Source: Magnolia sinica
Taxonomy: Eukaryota; Streptophyta; Magnoliopsida; Magnoliales; Magnoliaceae
Assembly: GCF_029962835.1 (NCBI RefSeq)
Contig: NC_080579.1
Location: 82,973,959 to 83,037,958, forward strand
Direction of reading: 5' to 3'
DNA length: 64,000 nucleotides
Every line of letters starts with the position of its first letter. Within the stretch, counting starts at the first letter, position 1. The notes below the pieces were generated by a model. That model saw nothing but the letters and a program-made list of their open reading frames with translations, searched no databases and was not told where the DNA came from. The position numbers and the translations under genes were made by a program. Of the stretch, positions 1 to 12,811 are shown in pieces.

Positions 1-1227
1 ACGGGCTTTGGACTTCGGGCCTGGCCTGCCTCAGGCCGGACTTAGGCAGTAGGATCAGGCCGTATGGCTGGACTCAGACTCAAAACATAAGCGTGCTTAT
101 CAATCGGACCGGGTCTGGACTGTGTACAACTGCCGTGGGCTGTCCCGAGTCTAGCCGGCCCATTAGATTTGCAAGTGTTTCTTTGTGGTTCGGGTGGGCC
201 CCATCATATTGTTTGTGTAAAATCCACCCCGACCAACTAATGCGTCACACAATTTTAGGTCCACCGAATAAATATCAGCCCTATCCATTATTCAAGTGGA
301 CTTCACGATTAAAAATAGTGTACAAGGTAATTTTCACCCTCCAAACTGTTTCCATTGGTATGGCCCACATGAATATGTATTGGTCTGAATGTTGGGTCCC
401 ATGCTTCAACTTTGGTGTGACGTCTAATGGTTGGATCGGAATTCATATATTCATCACGAGTGGGCCCCTTAAAAATTTAGAGCGAGCAACTCTCTCCAAA
501 CTGTTTTCTAACTGTTTCCCAACTGTTTACTTTTGTGTGGCCCACATGCATCACAAGCCAGACTGATTTTTTGTACCTGGGTAGAACATAGGATTACACA
601 TCTAATGATTGGAGTGGATTTCATATACACGTAACGGTGGACCCTCAAAAAAAAGATCCCTCGAACCGTACCCTACCTCATTAATCCATATAAGTACCAT
701 TCCACTAGCTTCACACCGTGAAAGCAAATGGGTGGTTGGCTTGAGTGGGTCCCACTGTATTTATGTAAAAGCCACTCCAACCATTAAGGTGAGTTGCCCA
801 TTTTGTCTAAAAAAATCAGCTTCATATTTGGTTTAGGTGAATTATATGAATGGAAATAGTATATGGGGCAACGGTTATCCTTCAAACTATTTCCACTATG
901 TGGCCCAAGTAAATCACTAATGGATATGATTTGTGGGACACGGGCCTAAATGTTTGTTAGGAATCTAATTATTGAAACGAATTTCATATAATTATCAAGT
1001 AAAAATCAAGCATAGCTGTCTACGTGTAATTATTATTATTTTTATCTTTGGGCTTAATATGGCACTAAATATCTAATGTTCATTATGGATCTTAGATAAA
1101 CAATATGGCAGCATCCCCTAAAATTATGTTTTTTTTTTTACCTGGACACCTTCTGCCCGGCAGGAGGAGGTGGGGACTTTATTTTTGGTAGGGCCCACCA
1201 TGGTGTTTATGAAAGACTTACTCCTGA
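1..1227. other. intergenic, no gene
   Basis: This stretch has several short open frames but none resembles a protein. It is AT-rich text interspersed with fragments such as 'gtgggcccc', 'ggcccacatg' and 'tccaaccatta' that recur all over the window, so it is probably decayed MITE or LTR material. No boundaries were resolved. Confidence 0.6.
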
Positions 1228-1378
1228 TTTTTTTTTTGGCTAGCTTGTTAGTACACCCCTGTCAGTTCACACTTCACTGTTAGTGACCCCACTAGGGTAT
1301 CAATTCTAAGACCTTAGTGTTGAAACAAGGTATCTTTTATAGAGTGTACCACTTGAGCTATGTATCAGGGTGTAATTA
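1228..1378 (-). mobile_element. tRNA-derived SINE
   Basis: Read on the minus strand, the element opens with a pol III A-box-like string (TAGCTCAAGTGGTA). About 30-40 bases on it has a degenerate B-box region (CTTAGAATTGATACCC), and it ends in an oligo(A) tract, seen as the T run near 1228-1240 on the plus strand. The order A box, B box, unrelated body, A tail is the standard SINE layout. A second, plus-strand copy of the B-box and body portion lies at 17262-17385. No target duplication was confirmed. Confidence 0.6.
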
Positions 1379-1472
1379 AGGGGTGATCTTAATTTAAGAG
1401 TAGAGTAAAAAAATTAAGTTTATTTGTAGTCCACTGGGCCACACCCAAGAAATTAGTTTGGAGAGAGACTTA

Positions 1473-2065
1473 CAATGTATAGTGGGTTGCGAGCAATTTC
1501 ATGTCCAAGATGGATCAGAAAAGGCCTGATTGGAGGCAGAGGTCATCAAGATCGTGAGAATTTTAAAACAAGCATATCTCGCAAATCGGAATGAGTTACT
1601 CAACATACGGTATATGATTTTGGAGTAGGATAAGCTACTTTAGCCAACCAACCTAGCTATGCCGAGTTGCTTGTGCTGAATTTGCAAGATTCCATCACAT
1701 CCATGGTGAATTCCATATTTATTTCTGTTTTTACTATTTTTAATAAGTTTTAAATTGATTATAACTCTTCATCCATTAGGCTTTAGGAGTTGTGTCCAAC
1801 ATGAAAAGTGCTTAGAATAATTAGGAGAATAATGTGGTTACCCACATAAGATACTTGTTATCCTTATTTAAAAGGTTATAAATTTGCTTTTAATCATCAA
1901 TCAATCAATCAAGTTATGAATTTATTAGAATTTATTTATACTTTTTTACTTTATTTCTTAGTGGATTCAAGAAGTTTCTATGAGGAGTCTAGAGAAGCTC
2001 CATGTACCAAAGTAGTTATCCTTGAGGAAGATGATGATCAACGTCACCCGTTCATCCCTGCGTTA
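1473..2065 (+). mobile_element. solo LTR, gypsy family A
   Basis: This LTR shares long blocks with those at 3630-4344, 8356-9032, 49106-49784 and 59841-60564: 'atggatcagaaaaggc', 'tatatgattttggggtagga', 'attataactcttcatcc', and the terminal 'catccctgcgt'. ACTTAC occurs on both sides (1468-1473 and 2065-2070), giving a 5-bp target duplication with a one-base placement ambiguity. The start is degenerate (CAATGTA where other copies have TGATGTA). No internal coding domain remains, so this is a solo LTR. Family A is my label. Confidence 0.8.
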
Positions 2066-3629
2066 CTTACATTCTTGATTTTCAAGGAGCCCACGGTGAT
2101 GATTATATGAAATCTAATCCAACGATTAAGATTCCACGGAAAAAATTAGGCTTTGGGCCTAAAATCAAGTCTATATGTGATTCAGGTAGCCTACACCAAG
2201 GGATACGGTGTGGAAGGTGAATTTTACCCTGTACATTGTTTTCAATCATGTGGTCCATGGCAATAATTTTTGAGCCCTTGGCTTAACTTGAGATGGAGTA
2301 CATGATGGTTAGAATGGATTTTACATAATGCATTGTGGTGGGGCCCACACATGTAACTAACCCATTTGCTCGAACCCACCCAACGGGTGCAACGGAAGGC
2401 AGTGGAGTTTCATTAATGTCGACGAGGCATGTGTTTGAAACTTTTTCAAAAAAGGTAACGGAATATACGTTCATATCAATTAGGTAGTTGTGTGTAAAAT
2501 TCTAAAAGACAAACCAAATTATGTATTAAATACCCTGAGTTTATCAGGTCTACCGTTGATTTTTTTATGGGGCCCATGGTAAACCGTTGATTTTTTTATG
2601 GGGCCCATGGTAATGTCTATGCAAAATCTACTCCAACCATTAGATGTGTAATCCCATGTTAAGCTCAGGGCTAACTCATCATGCTGACCTGTGATTCACA
2701 TGGGCCACACCCATACCAAAGCAAACAGTAAGAAGAGAGATGGTCCGCCCTTAAATTGACAGTGCCAATGTAATGATTATACAAAATCCACTCTAACCAT
2801 TAGATGCCACATCAAAATTTAGTCATAGGTTAAAAAAATTCAGGCCCATACATAATTCAAGTGGGCCACACAAGAGAAATTATTTGAGGATAAGCATTGC
2901 CTTGTATACTGTTTGTAATAATGTAGCGCACCTGAATCAGGATTGGGCCTGATACTCAGGCCCTGAGACTAAAATGAGGTGATGCACCTTATATTTGAGA
3001 TGGATTTCACATAATCATTACAGTAGAGCTCAACCCAGCTGCAAATTGCTTGTCTTGCCCACTCAATTCTCTCTCAGCTTCCAAGGTTTGGTATTGATTT
3101 CCTTGGAGGTGCTGGCATTCCAGTATTACAGGTTAGATTTCAACCTGAGCCGGATGTGAGATCGGTTTAGCATTTGGTTATGGTGGGAAGGGGATTAGAA
3201 CTGAAAATATATGAATGTCGGAAAGCTATTCCATTGGACAGGAAATCTCCCCTCTGAATAATAATCAACAGTCCAAATTTGAGAAACAAATGGCCAACAG
3301 TCAGGCAGCTAGGAAAAGCTAGTTAGTCTTTTTGTAGAGGAAGTGGACATCTGTTGTAGGGCCTGAAATTTTGGACGGTTTAGAATGTGGGGCACGTGTG
3401 TTGAGTGTTTGCGTGTAGCCTTTGTACGATATCCGCACACATGTAGGGGATTGATTGTTCCATGGTTTTAAAGCTCCGACAGGCCCCATGCTGACTGGTC
3501 TGAGCTGACTACGACTCGATAGATGGACCCAAGCCCAAATGGTCTATAGTCCCTGAGGACTCAGTGATACAGTTGAGTCTGTCTGAATTAACTCAGTTTC
3601 TCATCCACGCTGAGATTTGCATTTTTAAT
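2066..3629. other. intergenic, no gene
   Basis: No coding region is supported. There is a 31-bp tandem duplication at about 2552-2613 (unit beginning ccgttgattttt and containing atggggcccatgg). Several MITE-like stretches carry 'gggcccacac', 'ccactctaaccatta' and 'aagtgggccacac'. The open frame at 2283-2474 (minus) has no recognisable content. Confidence 0.6.
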
Positions 3630-4344
3630 TGATGTAGAGCGGGTCACGGATAATTTTATGGCCAAGATGGATCAGAAAAGGCTCGATCACAAGTGGAAGT
3701 GATCGAGACCGTCGGGACCTTAAATCGAGCATATCTTGCAATTCGGAATGAGTTATTCGACATACCATATATGATTTTGGGGTAGGATGAGCTACTTTAG
3801 TCACCCAACCTGCTACGTAGGGCTGCCCATGCTGAATTTGTGAAATACCATCAGAATGAGAATTCCTATTTTATTTTCATTTTTACTATTTACACTAAGT
3901 TTTAGTTTGATTATAACTCTTCATCCATTGGGCTTTAGGAGTTGCGCCCAACATGAAAAGTGCTTAGAATAATTAGCAGAATAACATGGTTGCACCAAAT
4001 GGGACACTTACTATTTTTGGCTGAAAACCATGAGATCTAGTGGAAATCACGACCATCTATAAATATTAAGTTTATTATTTATAGTAAGTCGCAATTTCTA
4101 GGAGTTTTAATTGTAGTTTGATTTTGAAACTTCTCCCTAGGGTTCGTAGCCTTATTTAAAGAGTTGTAATCTCATTTGTTTATCTATTTATTTATTTATC
4201 ATCAATCAAATTATTTCAAATTTCTTAAAATTATTTTCATTTTCTTTTCCTCATGGATCAAGTTGTCTCTAAGAGGAGTCTATAGAAGTTCTGTGGACTA
4301 CCCTGAGGAAGTCGGTGCTCGACCTCACATCCATTCCTGCGTCA
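3630..4344 (+). mobile_element. solo LTR, gypsy family A
   Basis: This is a complete 715-bp LTR that starts TGATGTAGAGCGGG and ends CATTCCTGCGTCA. It is flanked by a perfect 5-bp duplication, TTAAT (3625-3629 and 4345-4349). It is the cleanest plus-strand member of the family and serves as the reference for the other copies. The open frame at 4176-4397 lies inside the LTR end and is a shadow. Confidence 0.92.
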
Positions 4345-4948
4345 TTAATTCAGGCCATATTTCAACTAGTTCAGACACTACATATTCACTGAAATAAGTC
4401 TAATATGGGTGTTGGATTGTCCATAGGAATTTTTTTAGGGCATGATCCATCGAAGATGTAAATCAAAGTTAATAATTACTTAAAAGTATCGAAGACTGGA
4501 AAACTTATCATATCTAAACTGGAATAGGCTTGTGATTGCATTAGTTCCATCAAAACTCTTGTGACCTATAGATGTACAAATGGAGAGACCCAAATTAATT
4601 ATACTTTAACTTTTCATTGAGGCCACTTCATTGCCACTGAAATTAGGTGAAGCAAGCATCGTTGGGTATTTTCATAAATATTTGATGTACACATGACCCA
4701 ACATGAAATCCACTTAATTTTCACAAGTCACGAATAATTGGCCTGATCTTGAGGTTTGGACTATCCATCAAGTATTTAAAAAGCTGCTCAACACCTTTGA
4801 AGTTACCAATTGGTTAACTATGTTTTTTAACCATCCACCTTTATTTTTAACCATTAATTTATTTTAAGTCATGTTTGAATTATCCAGGGATGATGGTTGT
4901 GGGTAGTGGAAGGATTTGGATGGTTGGGATGTGTGGATTATGAAGGTA
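4345..4948. other. intergenic, no gene
   Basis: AT-rich sequence without a convincing open frame or recognised repeat boundary. Confidence 0.5.
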
Positions 4949-4953
4949 ATTAG

Positions 4954-7352
4954 TGTTGAAGGTCAAATATTGTATATCATACCCCAGTTATTACCTGAAT
5001 TTACGAACATGATACTGTTTAACGCCCTATTTTAATTGTGTTTGTGTTGCAAGGTGTATTTACGAGCTTGGACTGAAATAGGGTGCTAAAGGCATGGATT
5101 TAACGATCTGAAGATATCAAGGTAGGGGACGGACCCCAAGAGACCAAGATCAATGAATTTACACGTTAGAGATCCGAGAAAACCGAGAAACTGAAGCTTA
5201 AGTGGCCTGAAAAGTGTCCTGAATGCAAGATCTTAGGGTTTTCACCATCCGTTCAGCTCGAGACTCTATATGTGGCCTGAGGACCATAAATGAACCATAC
5301 AAGTCAAATTTCAGCCATTGGATCCCTCTGGAAGCGGCCCAACGGATAGATCAGCCCATAAATCAATGATTTGGGGCCCGCCTGGTATCTGAAAATGCTT
5401 TAATTTTGTTCTTAATGCCTTAAATGGAGTGACACATCAAATGGACGGAGCGGATGTCTCACGAACATCACAGTGGACCCCGCATGTACAGCGCGTGTAC
5501 ATGGGGTACACGCGCCCGCGCTGCACCGGACAGTCAGCCCGGTCAAAGCCGGGCTGACCCGTGCCTTCTTCTTCATGGAGACAGCGTCCAACGCTGTCCG
5601 ACTTTTTTTGGCTAGTGGGCCCCACACATCATCCAAATGGATGATCAGATCCGTCCATTGCGTCTATAGGAGGGAAAAAGACCCTCGCCTAGGTGATCTT
5701 TTGGTCTCATGCACGTGTACGTGCGTGAATCTTCAGAAAACACAGGTTGGACGGCAAAGAAGAAAACTACGTGGGCCACACCGAAATCAATTCAATATTG
5801 CCATTCCCAGATGGTTTTTTGTCGTGAATGTAATAAACGGAGTGGATTTCTCTTTTGATAAAGATCAGGGTTCCACCAAATATCATAGTGTCGCCGTACG
5901 GCCTGTTTCCAGCGTCTGTGTAATGGACGGACTCTGCGTCTTGCGGAAGTTAGTGGGCCCCATACATCGCTGTACGACTGATCCAAGCCGTCCATCTTGT
6001 AGAGAGCCTCGAGCACTTCAAAACCATGCTGATACTTTCACCCATGCGTACATACGTGTGTGATACAGAGGCCACAAGCAGACTGCCCTGCAATGTTCAA
6101 AAGTAGTTTTATTGTGATTTCTCCTCTAGGCCGCATCAACGGACGTTCAAAACCATCCATTTTTGACCAAAATTTCATCCTGAATCTAATGGACAGGGTG
6201 GATTTCTCCGAAAACACCTCTGTGGGGCCCACCGATCACGACAATGCTAGATGTGCGAAAGGTTACGCACGTCTGCGAAATTCGGGTTTTCAGGCAGTTG
6301 TGGCCCACCATCCTTGATCATATGGAAGATCTGAACCGTCCATTGTGTAGGCCAACCAAATTACTTCCAAGAGACGTTGATTTTACAGAAATAATGCAAG
6401 GAACGCGAGAGTTATGAAGCCCCGAGCTTGGCTGCGAAAAGGCTTTCGCTGCGCGTGCGATAGCTTTCCAAATCCGATTTCCACCACTCCAGTAGCTATA
6501 AAAAGAGTTCCAAAATGTGGAGAAGGGGATCGAAGCTTGGCTTGGCCAGGACATGGAGCACAGAGACAGAAAGGGAGTTGTTTTTTATTTATTTATTTTT
6601 CTTTTTGTTTATGTTATTTTTGGAATTAGCCTAATCATGTGGCTAGGCTAAACCTCTTAACTAGGGCTAAGAGGTGAAACTTGTAGCGTGGTTAGGATGT
6701 TTGCTTTACTTTGATTCCTATTTATTGAATTCTTCTGGATTCTAGCTTGATTATTAAGAAATACTTTTAGTTTTTAATGGTTTATTGTGACTCAAATTAC
6801 AGTAGATCTGCAATAGCTTTGAGTATGTTCTTTTTATTGTGAGATTGTGAACTTAGGAGGCCCTGTTGTCCACCATTGTCTCCTGGGCATGGTTAGGTGA
6901 TGGAACTCTTCTTAACTTTTACAATTCTCTTAGTATTGGCGGTGAGATTGGTAAATCGTTGTTGTTTGCCATCGTCTCCTGGGTATGGTTAGGTGACGGG
7001 ATCACTTCCAAATCTTCACCAATCTTATCTATTGATGATTAGATTCATGAGAAGTTCAGAGATCTGATAAATCTCTTCTTACCAGTTGTGTTCTTGAATT
7101 AATGCAAGGTAGCTTCCCTTATCTCTACAAGTGGATCCTCTGAATCCCTAGTTTCCTATCTCTGATTTCTCTTAAGTTTTAGATTAATCTCTCATCATTA
7201 TTCATCACTTTATATTCGATTTAGATTTCATCTTAGGCTAGTTCTATTTCTACCTAGTTTCAGGTAACATACAAGTATCAGTCCCTTGGGATTCGACCTC
7301 GGTCTCACCGAGTTTATTACTACATCATAACCCTATACTTGGGGAGTGAACA
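4954..7352 (+). mobile_element. 2.4-kb solo LTR
   Basis: The block starts TGTTGAAGG and ends GGGGAGTGAACA. It is bounded by perfect copies of ATTAG at 4949-4953 and 7353-7357. The 3' end ('cagtcccttgggattcgacc' followed by 'accgagtttattactac') is typical of plant gypsy LTR 3' ends. A TATA-like 'gctataaaaag' near 6494 could be the LTR promoter. Several open frames within it (5473-6063 and others) show no protein similarity I recognise. Lineage is uncertain; Athila is possible. Confidence 0.85.
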
Positions 7353-7425
7353 ATTAGATATACAGATGTTTGTAAGGTGGTGAAGCATTATAAGTAGTGC
7401 ACTCTCCAAATCCCTAAACTCCTCC

Positions 7426-7494
7426 TATATAAGAGAGCCTAGATGTCTGCATCCACTTACAAAGCTAGAGAGAGAGAGAGAGAGAGAGAGAGAG
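7426..7494 (+). promoter_or_regulatory. TATA box and GA-repeat leader, promoter-like
   Basis: TATATAAG at 7426-7433 is followed about 34 bases later by a (GA)n run (7468-7494). This is the arrangement of many plant transcription starts and LTR promoters. No matching open reading frame follows, because a LINE relic begins near 7590. It could be a fragment of another LTR or of a decayed gene promoter. Confidence 0.35.
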
Positions 7495-7589
7495 CACGTG
7501 GACTACGCCCATACGTCCTCACGTTGACACGCCCCCGTGTGTGGGGTTCGCTTCATGGTAGTCTGATTTATCTTCTTAGCCCCTAGGGA

Positions 7590-8355
7590 TGGATTGACCA
7601 AACGCATTCGCAGGCCCTCCTCCTAGCAGGCATCATGGAGCACATCATTGAAGAGGGGGTCTGCACGTTCCCTGTGGACTATAGGAGGATCTGGACCCAC
7701 TCGACGTATGGGGATTTCAAGATCAATTCAGCTTGGGAGATGCTCAGATCAGTTGGTGCTACTCTTTCCTAGACTAAATGGATTTAGCACCCCCAAATCC
7801 CGCTAAAAATCTCTCTGTTTTCTTGGAGGCTTATCCGTAGAGCAGTCCCTGTGAAGTCCAGGATCCAAGCAAAAGGGGTGTAGATTGCTCCCAAATGTGT
7901 CTGCTGCTCTTCGCCGTAAAGGCCTTGCATTGAATCAATTGATCACCTCTTCTCCAAAGGCGCAGTGGCTGGTCAGGTCTAGCGTCATTTTCAACCATTT
8001 TTCAGGATTTCAAGCCCCTCCTAGCCCTCGGCGATCGGTCATGCTTCCTTGTGGTGGGCTCCCCACTCCTCTGCCTCTCCGGATTGCCTCTTCCTCCTGC
8101 ATGTCCTCCTGCCTTGCTTCATCTTCTAGGAGATCTGGCTGGAAAGAAAGAAGGCCAGGGTCGACAACACAGTTTTCTCAACCCAGAGGGTAATTGTGCA
8201 AATCCACCATTGGATTGTTTTGATCGCTCCATCCCTTCCCATCCTGAGATTTTCTAGCAGGTCAATCAGCTCCCTGCTTACTCAGTTGTGCATTTCGACG
8301 CCAACCTCCAACCATCAGTTCCCTCCAACTGTGAAGTGGTGTAGGTCCAGAAATG
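7590..8355 (+). pseudogene. LINE ORF2 fragment: zinc-binding RT region
   Basis: This is the 5' half of a 5'-truncated L1-like LINE copy. Conceptual translation with frameshifts gives the zf-RVT region that follows the reverse transcriptase in plant LINEs. It includes FKINSAWEMLRS near 7715-7750, then PLKISLFSWRL and VPVKSRIQAKG, then a cysteine pair. Stops and frameshifts break every frame. The reading continues in the RNase H piece at 9207-9599 across an LTR-element insertion. The second LINE (10340-17270) carries the equivalent region at about 16030-16350. Confidence 0.8.
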
Positions 8356-9206
8356 TGATGCAGGGATGAATATAATGAGGTCGATCACCGTCTTCCTCAA
8401 GGATAATTACTTCGAATCCACGAAGCTTCTCTAGACTCCTCACAGAGACTTCTCGAATCCACAAGGAAAGAAAATAAGAAAACAGAAATAAAGTCCAATA
8501 AATTCAAATTTAATTGATCCATAAAATGAATGGGTTCACAACCCTTTAAATAGGGATACCAAGCAATAGGAGAGAAATTAGAAGAAAACTATAACTAAAA
8601 CTCCTAGAAATTCGTAACTTACTATAAATAGTAAATTTACTTTTATAGTAAGTGTCCTATGTGGCTTAACCATGTTCTTCGCCTAATTATTCTAAGAACT
8701 TTTCATGTTGGAAACAACTTCTAAAGCCTAACAGATGAAGAGTTATAATCAAATAAAAACTTATTATTTATAGTAAAAATGGAACTAAACATGGAATTCG
8801 GCCATCGCTATGATGGAATCTCGCAAATTCGGCATGAGTAACCCGGAATAGCTGGGTTGGTTAGCTAAAGTAGCTCGTCCTACCCCAAAATCATATATGG
8901 TACGTTGAGTAGCTCATTCGGGTTTGTGAGATATGCCTGTTTTAAGGTTCCGACGATCTTGATGGCTTCTGCCTCTGATTGAGCCTTCTCTGATCCATCT
9001 TAGACATGAAAGTGTCTGTGACCCATTCTACATCAGTTCCCTCCACTTCAAAAGAACTCGTCCTCGAGTTCTCGTGCTACTTCGGTTCATGATACTCGGT
9101 CTAGTGCGTCGTAACGATACCCGGATCAAAAGTTATGATCAATTTACAGTCCACATCCTTTTGGTCCAACCATGTTAGGAATGTATCTGTGACACGTTCT
9201 ACATCA
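8356..9206 (-). mobile_element. internally deleted family A LTR element
   Basis: On the minus strand the element reads as follows: the first ~50 bp of an LTR (TGATGTAGAACGTGTCAC, ending at 9206), then a short internal remnant, then a polypurine-tract-like segment (GAACTCGAGGACGAG, TTTTGAAGTGGAGGGAAC), then a full LTR (about 9032 down to 8356). The element is flanked by perfect AAATG copies (8351-8355 and 9207-9211). It interrupts the LINE RNase H domain. The 5' LTR and all coding sequence are lost except for that start. Confidence 0.88.
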
Positions 9207-9820
9207 AAATGCTTGGATAAAGATCAACGTGGATGGTTCGACATTGGGAACCTTGGGCCATCAGGTGGGGGTGGTTTGGGTAGGGACTTTGAGGGAAATT
9301 TCCTTTTTGCCTTCTCCTCGAGCTATGGCTCAGGTTTTAACATGCATGCTGAGTTGCGTGCCATCTGGGAGGGCCTCACTATTTATTCTAGATTAGGATT
9401 TGCAAGGGTCGAGGTGCCCAGCGACTCCAAATCTTGTGTTGAGATCCTCTCCAAAGATTCTTCGACAGCCTGGTCCCTGCAGTACTGGTGTGCCAGAATC
9501 AGATCCCTTAGGGAGTCCTTGTTGTTTTCCATGATTCACACGCCTAGGGAGGCAAACACGGTCGCTGATAGCCTAGCCAAGAGAGGCAGTGCCTCCTAAG
9601 TGAGCATGTTCTTCAGTTCCTAATCTGATCTTCCCCATATTACCAAAGGCCTGATCATCTTGGATAAGGTGGGTTTAGGCTACTTGAGGGAGACTTAGCT
9701 CCATCTCTCTATACGATAGGTGAGGCATCGACCATTTTGTGATGCCCGTCTGAAAGCTCTGTAAATCCCCTGCCTTTGCTCATATTTATAGACAGCTCGT
9801 TCCTAAAAAAAAAAAAAAAG
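9207..9820 (+). pseudogene. LINE RNase H domain and 3' tail
   Basis: The open frame 9135-9599 contains the C-terminal RNase H-like domain of a plant LINE ORF2. It has PSGGGGLGRDFEGNFLFAF, AELRAIWEGL (catalytic E), VPSDSKSCVEIL (catalytic D) and HTPREANTVADSLAKRG (histidine and D). The first catalytic aspartate lies in KINVDG, which is read in another frame just after the insertion junction at 9207, followed by a frameshift. The copy ends in a poly(A) run at 9804-9819, as expected for target-primed reverse transcription. Confidence 0.85.
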
Positions 9821-10339
9821 CTCATGCAAGGTATGGTTACATAAATAAATAAAACTCTAGTCTGATTTGGCCCCTATTAAGATTCATAATTAAAATTAAT
9901 TTTCAATTGAAAATTTTTCAAAAACCTAGCTAAACTACACTTGTCAAGATCTAAATAGTTTAGGACATTTTAAGAAATATTTTTTAAATATAAAAAATTC
10001 TATCTAAATCCTCATGTGTCACATATTTGAATAAGGGGAAACCCAACCAACTCAATCGAACTACCCTCAAATGGTCTAATACAATTGACTGTAGATCGAA
10101 AAAGTCAATCCAACTCACCAAGTCTTAAAAGCATACTCTTTGGACTAAAAAGTTTGATTTATGGTGAAAAGGGCTTAAAGCACACTATAGTTTTATATGA
10201 AATCACAAAGGTGACTGCTTTATTGATTTTTCTGTGAATCTGTGAAGACATCATCAAGTCTTGTGATGCTTAGTTTAAAAAGGCATATTCTTGATCCTCA
10301 ATTAGGACCTGCTCTATGATGAAGTCAATAACCTTGATT
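9821..10339. other. intergenic, no gene
   Basis: AT-rich spacer between the two LINE copies. Nothing recognised. Confidence 0.5.
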
Positions 10340-10875
10340 GAAACTCAATTTATTCGCCTATCTTAGAGAGGTTATCATAGTGGGGGTTCGAGTCCTTACC
10401 TCAGTGGTAGACTCTGAGGAGTTTCAACACGAGGTCTTGGGTAGACTCAGAGGAGTTTCGGCATGCTCTTCCTACAACAGATGTTGGAGAGGAAGGGCAT
10501 TCTCGGGGAGATTTCAAGGGCATTTTTAAGGGTGCTCTTTGGGCGATAGCAAGGGCACACGATTTCAAGGGCGTTCTCAGGGCGATAGCGAGGGCGTTCT
10601 CAGGGAGATTTCAAGGGAGTTTCAGGGAGATTGCAGGGGAGATGAATGCGGGAGATCTCCACATGGTTAAGGTGCAAATTGAGGGCTGAGAACTTTCCTC
10701 GTTAGGGTTTATGCGAAGTAGAAAGAGAGCCCCATCTAAGGGTAAGCACGGAGGGAGAGCCCTCTTCAGGGATTGCATCAAAAGACCCTTAAGAAGCATA
10801 GATTCCGGCGGATGCAATGTAGAGTCTATCAGAGGTTGATCGCCTAGGAGAGGGAGTTTCGTCAGAAATCGAGGA

Positions 10876-12811
10876 TTGGGAGGTAATGTCTATGGTTTTA
10901 GTGTTTTCGCAGGTAATATCCCATTTGACTACTCCCACCTGGACCTGCTCAAGATATTTCAGAAATTTGGTAAGGTGTTAGACGTTTTCATCCCAAAATT
11001 CCTAGATTCGGGGCGCCCAAGGAGATATGCCTTCATTCGATTTCTTTATGAAGCTGATGCAAGAGCGGCCATGGGTGTGCTAGATGGCCAGAGAATAGAT
11101 GGGAGGGTAGCATCTGTTAAGCTAGCCAGACCCAAACGACCTTCTCTAGATGCTAAAAGCACCCCTAATCCCATTCTCTTGCATCATTCCATAGGATGCC
11201 CCCATTCTTATGCAGGGGTCGTAGCCCATGGAGGTCAGCCGAGAAGATACACTGTATCAGTAAGCCTTGGACTGAGGTTCGATACGAATCCCACAATAGT
11301 TGTGGATGCTGATACGGTCTCTATTAAACTTCAGGCTCTCAAATTAAGTCTGGTAGGAGTTACATCAGACTACTCTGTCTCCATCCTGAAACTCTCTGAA
11401 GAGATCAGGGATTTCAAATTTATGTCCTCGGCGATTGATGTAGTCAGAATCTCCCCTACTAGATTTCTGATAATGCTCAAATCTAGAGAAGAATTTGATG
11501 ATTTCCAAGGTGATTCATCTCTTCACACCCAGATGGGACCGGTGGACCTGTTTCCATGGTCACAACAAGAAGCAGAAACGGGTGAAGGAACCTGGGTGCG
11601 GTTGTTTGAGATATCGCCCCACGCATGGTTCGAAGTCATTCTGCTGGATTTGGGTAGCTACTTTGGTAGTGTAGTTCACATTGATTATATGAGTAGATTT
11701 GGTTTGTTCCAAATGTTTGCCAGAATCAGAATCATCCTCCACCCAAGTGCCAACCTGAATCAAGTTCTGAAGCTTGTGGTTGGAGATGCTATTGTTCCAA
11801 TCCATGCTCAGCTTGAAGAAGGGCCCTCATGTCGAGAGGGTGGCCAGAAATTTATGACCGTAGGAATGAATCAACAAGAGATTGGGTTACCAGAAGATTT
11901 GGGCATCAAAATGCTACCAGGTCGGAAGGCCTACCACCTATTTGTCTAAATGCGGGAGAGACCAGCGGGGTCAATCCCCAATAGGCGAGCAGCTATGGAG
12001 ATCCCAATTTGAGGAGGGAAGGCAATGGGACAGATAATATCCAGGAGATTTCGGAGGGCCATAGAGTTGTCGGGTAGCTACCAAATGGCCTTATTATAGA
12101 TCATCCTTTTCAACAGCCCTGTGCAACAAACACTATTACCACTTCTAAGAGTCCTAATCCAGGAGAGGCCACAGCTAGTGGGTCAGCTAGCATGGAAGCT
12201 AGTCAGCTGAATACTAGCCTAAGGACAGTTCGCTTGGACTTAGTTCCAGCCATTGAAGGGCCCTCCTCTTCACCCACCATCTCTGTGAATCCAGGTGTGA
12301 CCGCAAAGGGCAGAGCAGTCATCGTGGTTGACAGGCAGCTGATTGCTACCTTGGGATTAGAGTGAAGATAAGGTATGAATCTAGAGCACCATTCTAGATT
12401 CAGGATATGAATCTCCTAAACTGGCTCCCAGAGGATCCCATCAGGGTGGCCATCTCTTTGCCTTATCCTCCCCCACTATCCCCTGTTGATAACATCTGGA
12501 ACAGGAAAGCTCAGGGGAGATCCAGATTAGTAGGATCATCACCCCTCCTCCCTGCACCCATTAGTCCAGAAGTCACTAGAGGTAATATCAATAGAAGGAT
12601 GGAATTTGAGGTGAACCTCCCTCCATACTTTGCCCAGGCATCTAAAACCGACAGGGAGGCAGTTTCTCAACAGTATGCTAATCTGACCAGTCGTGAAGGA
12701 AATGACTACCGACAGCTCCCAACTGTGCAAGTAGGAAGATTAGAAGTTCAACCTTCCATGACTCCATCTGAGTCAGGACTGGATAAGCAGATCTCAAGTC
12801 CCTCCAACTAG
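10876..12811 (+). pseudogene. LINE ORF1 (RRM protein), broken
   Basis: The open frame 10876-11949 begins at a TTG and no in-frame ATG precedes it before an upstream stop, so the original start is lost or shifted. Residues 1-85 form an RRM: RNP2-like VFAGNIPF and RNP1-like RRYAFIRF. A second region at about 100-300 resembles the DUF4283-like part of plant LINE and retroelement proteins. The frame stops at 11949. ORF1-like C-terminal text (proline-rich PYPPPLSPVDNIW) resumes at 12407-12811. RRM-bearing ORF1 proteins are known in plant L1 elements and bind the LINE RNA. ORF2 follows at 12999. Confidence 0.75.

Noticed and set aside
5473..6063. 196-codon plus-strand frame
   Set aside because: Lies inside the 2.4-kb solo LTR, overlaps comparable antisense frames, and has no recognisable domain; GC-richer MITE-like text explains its openness.
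9135..9206. N-terminal part of the 154-codon frame at 9135-9599 as coding
   Set aside because: These bases belong to the inserted LTR element; the LINE frame starts only after the junction at 9207.
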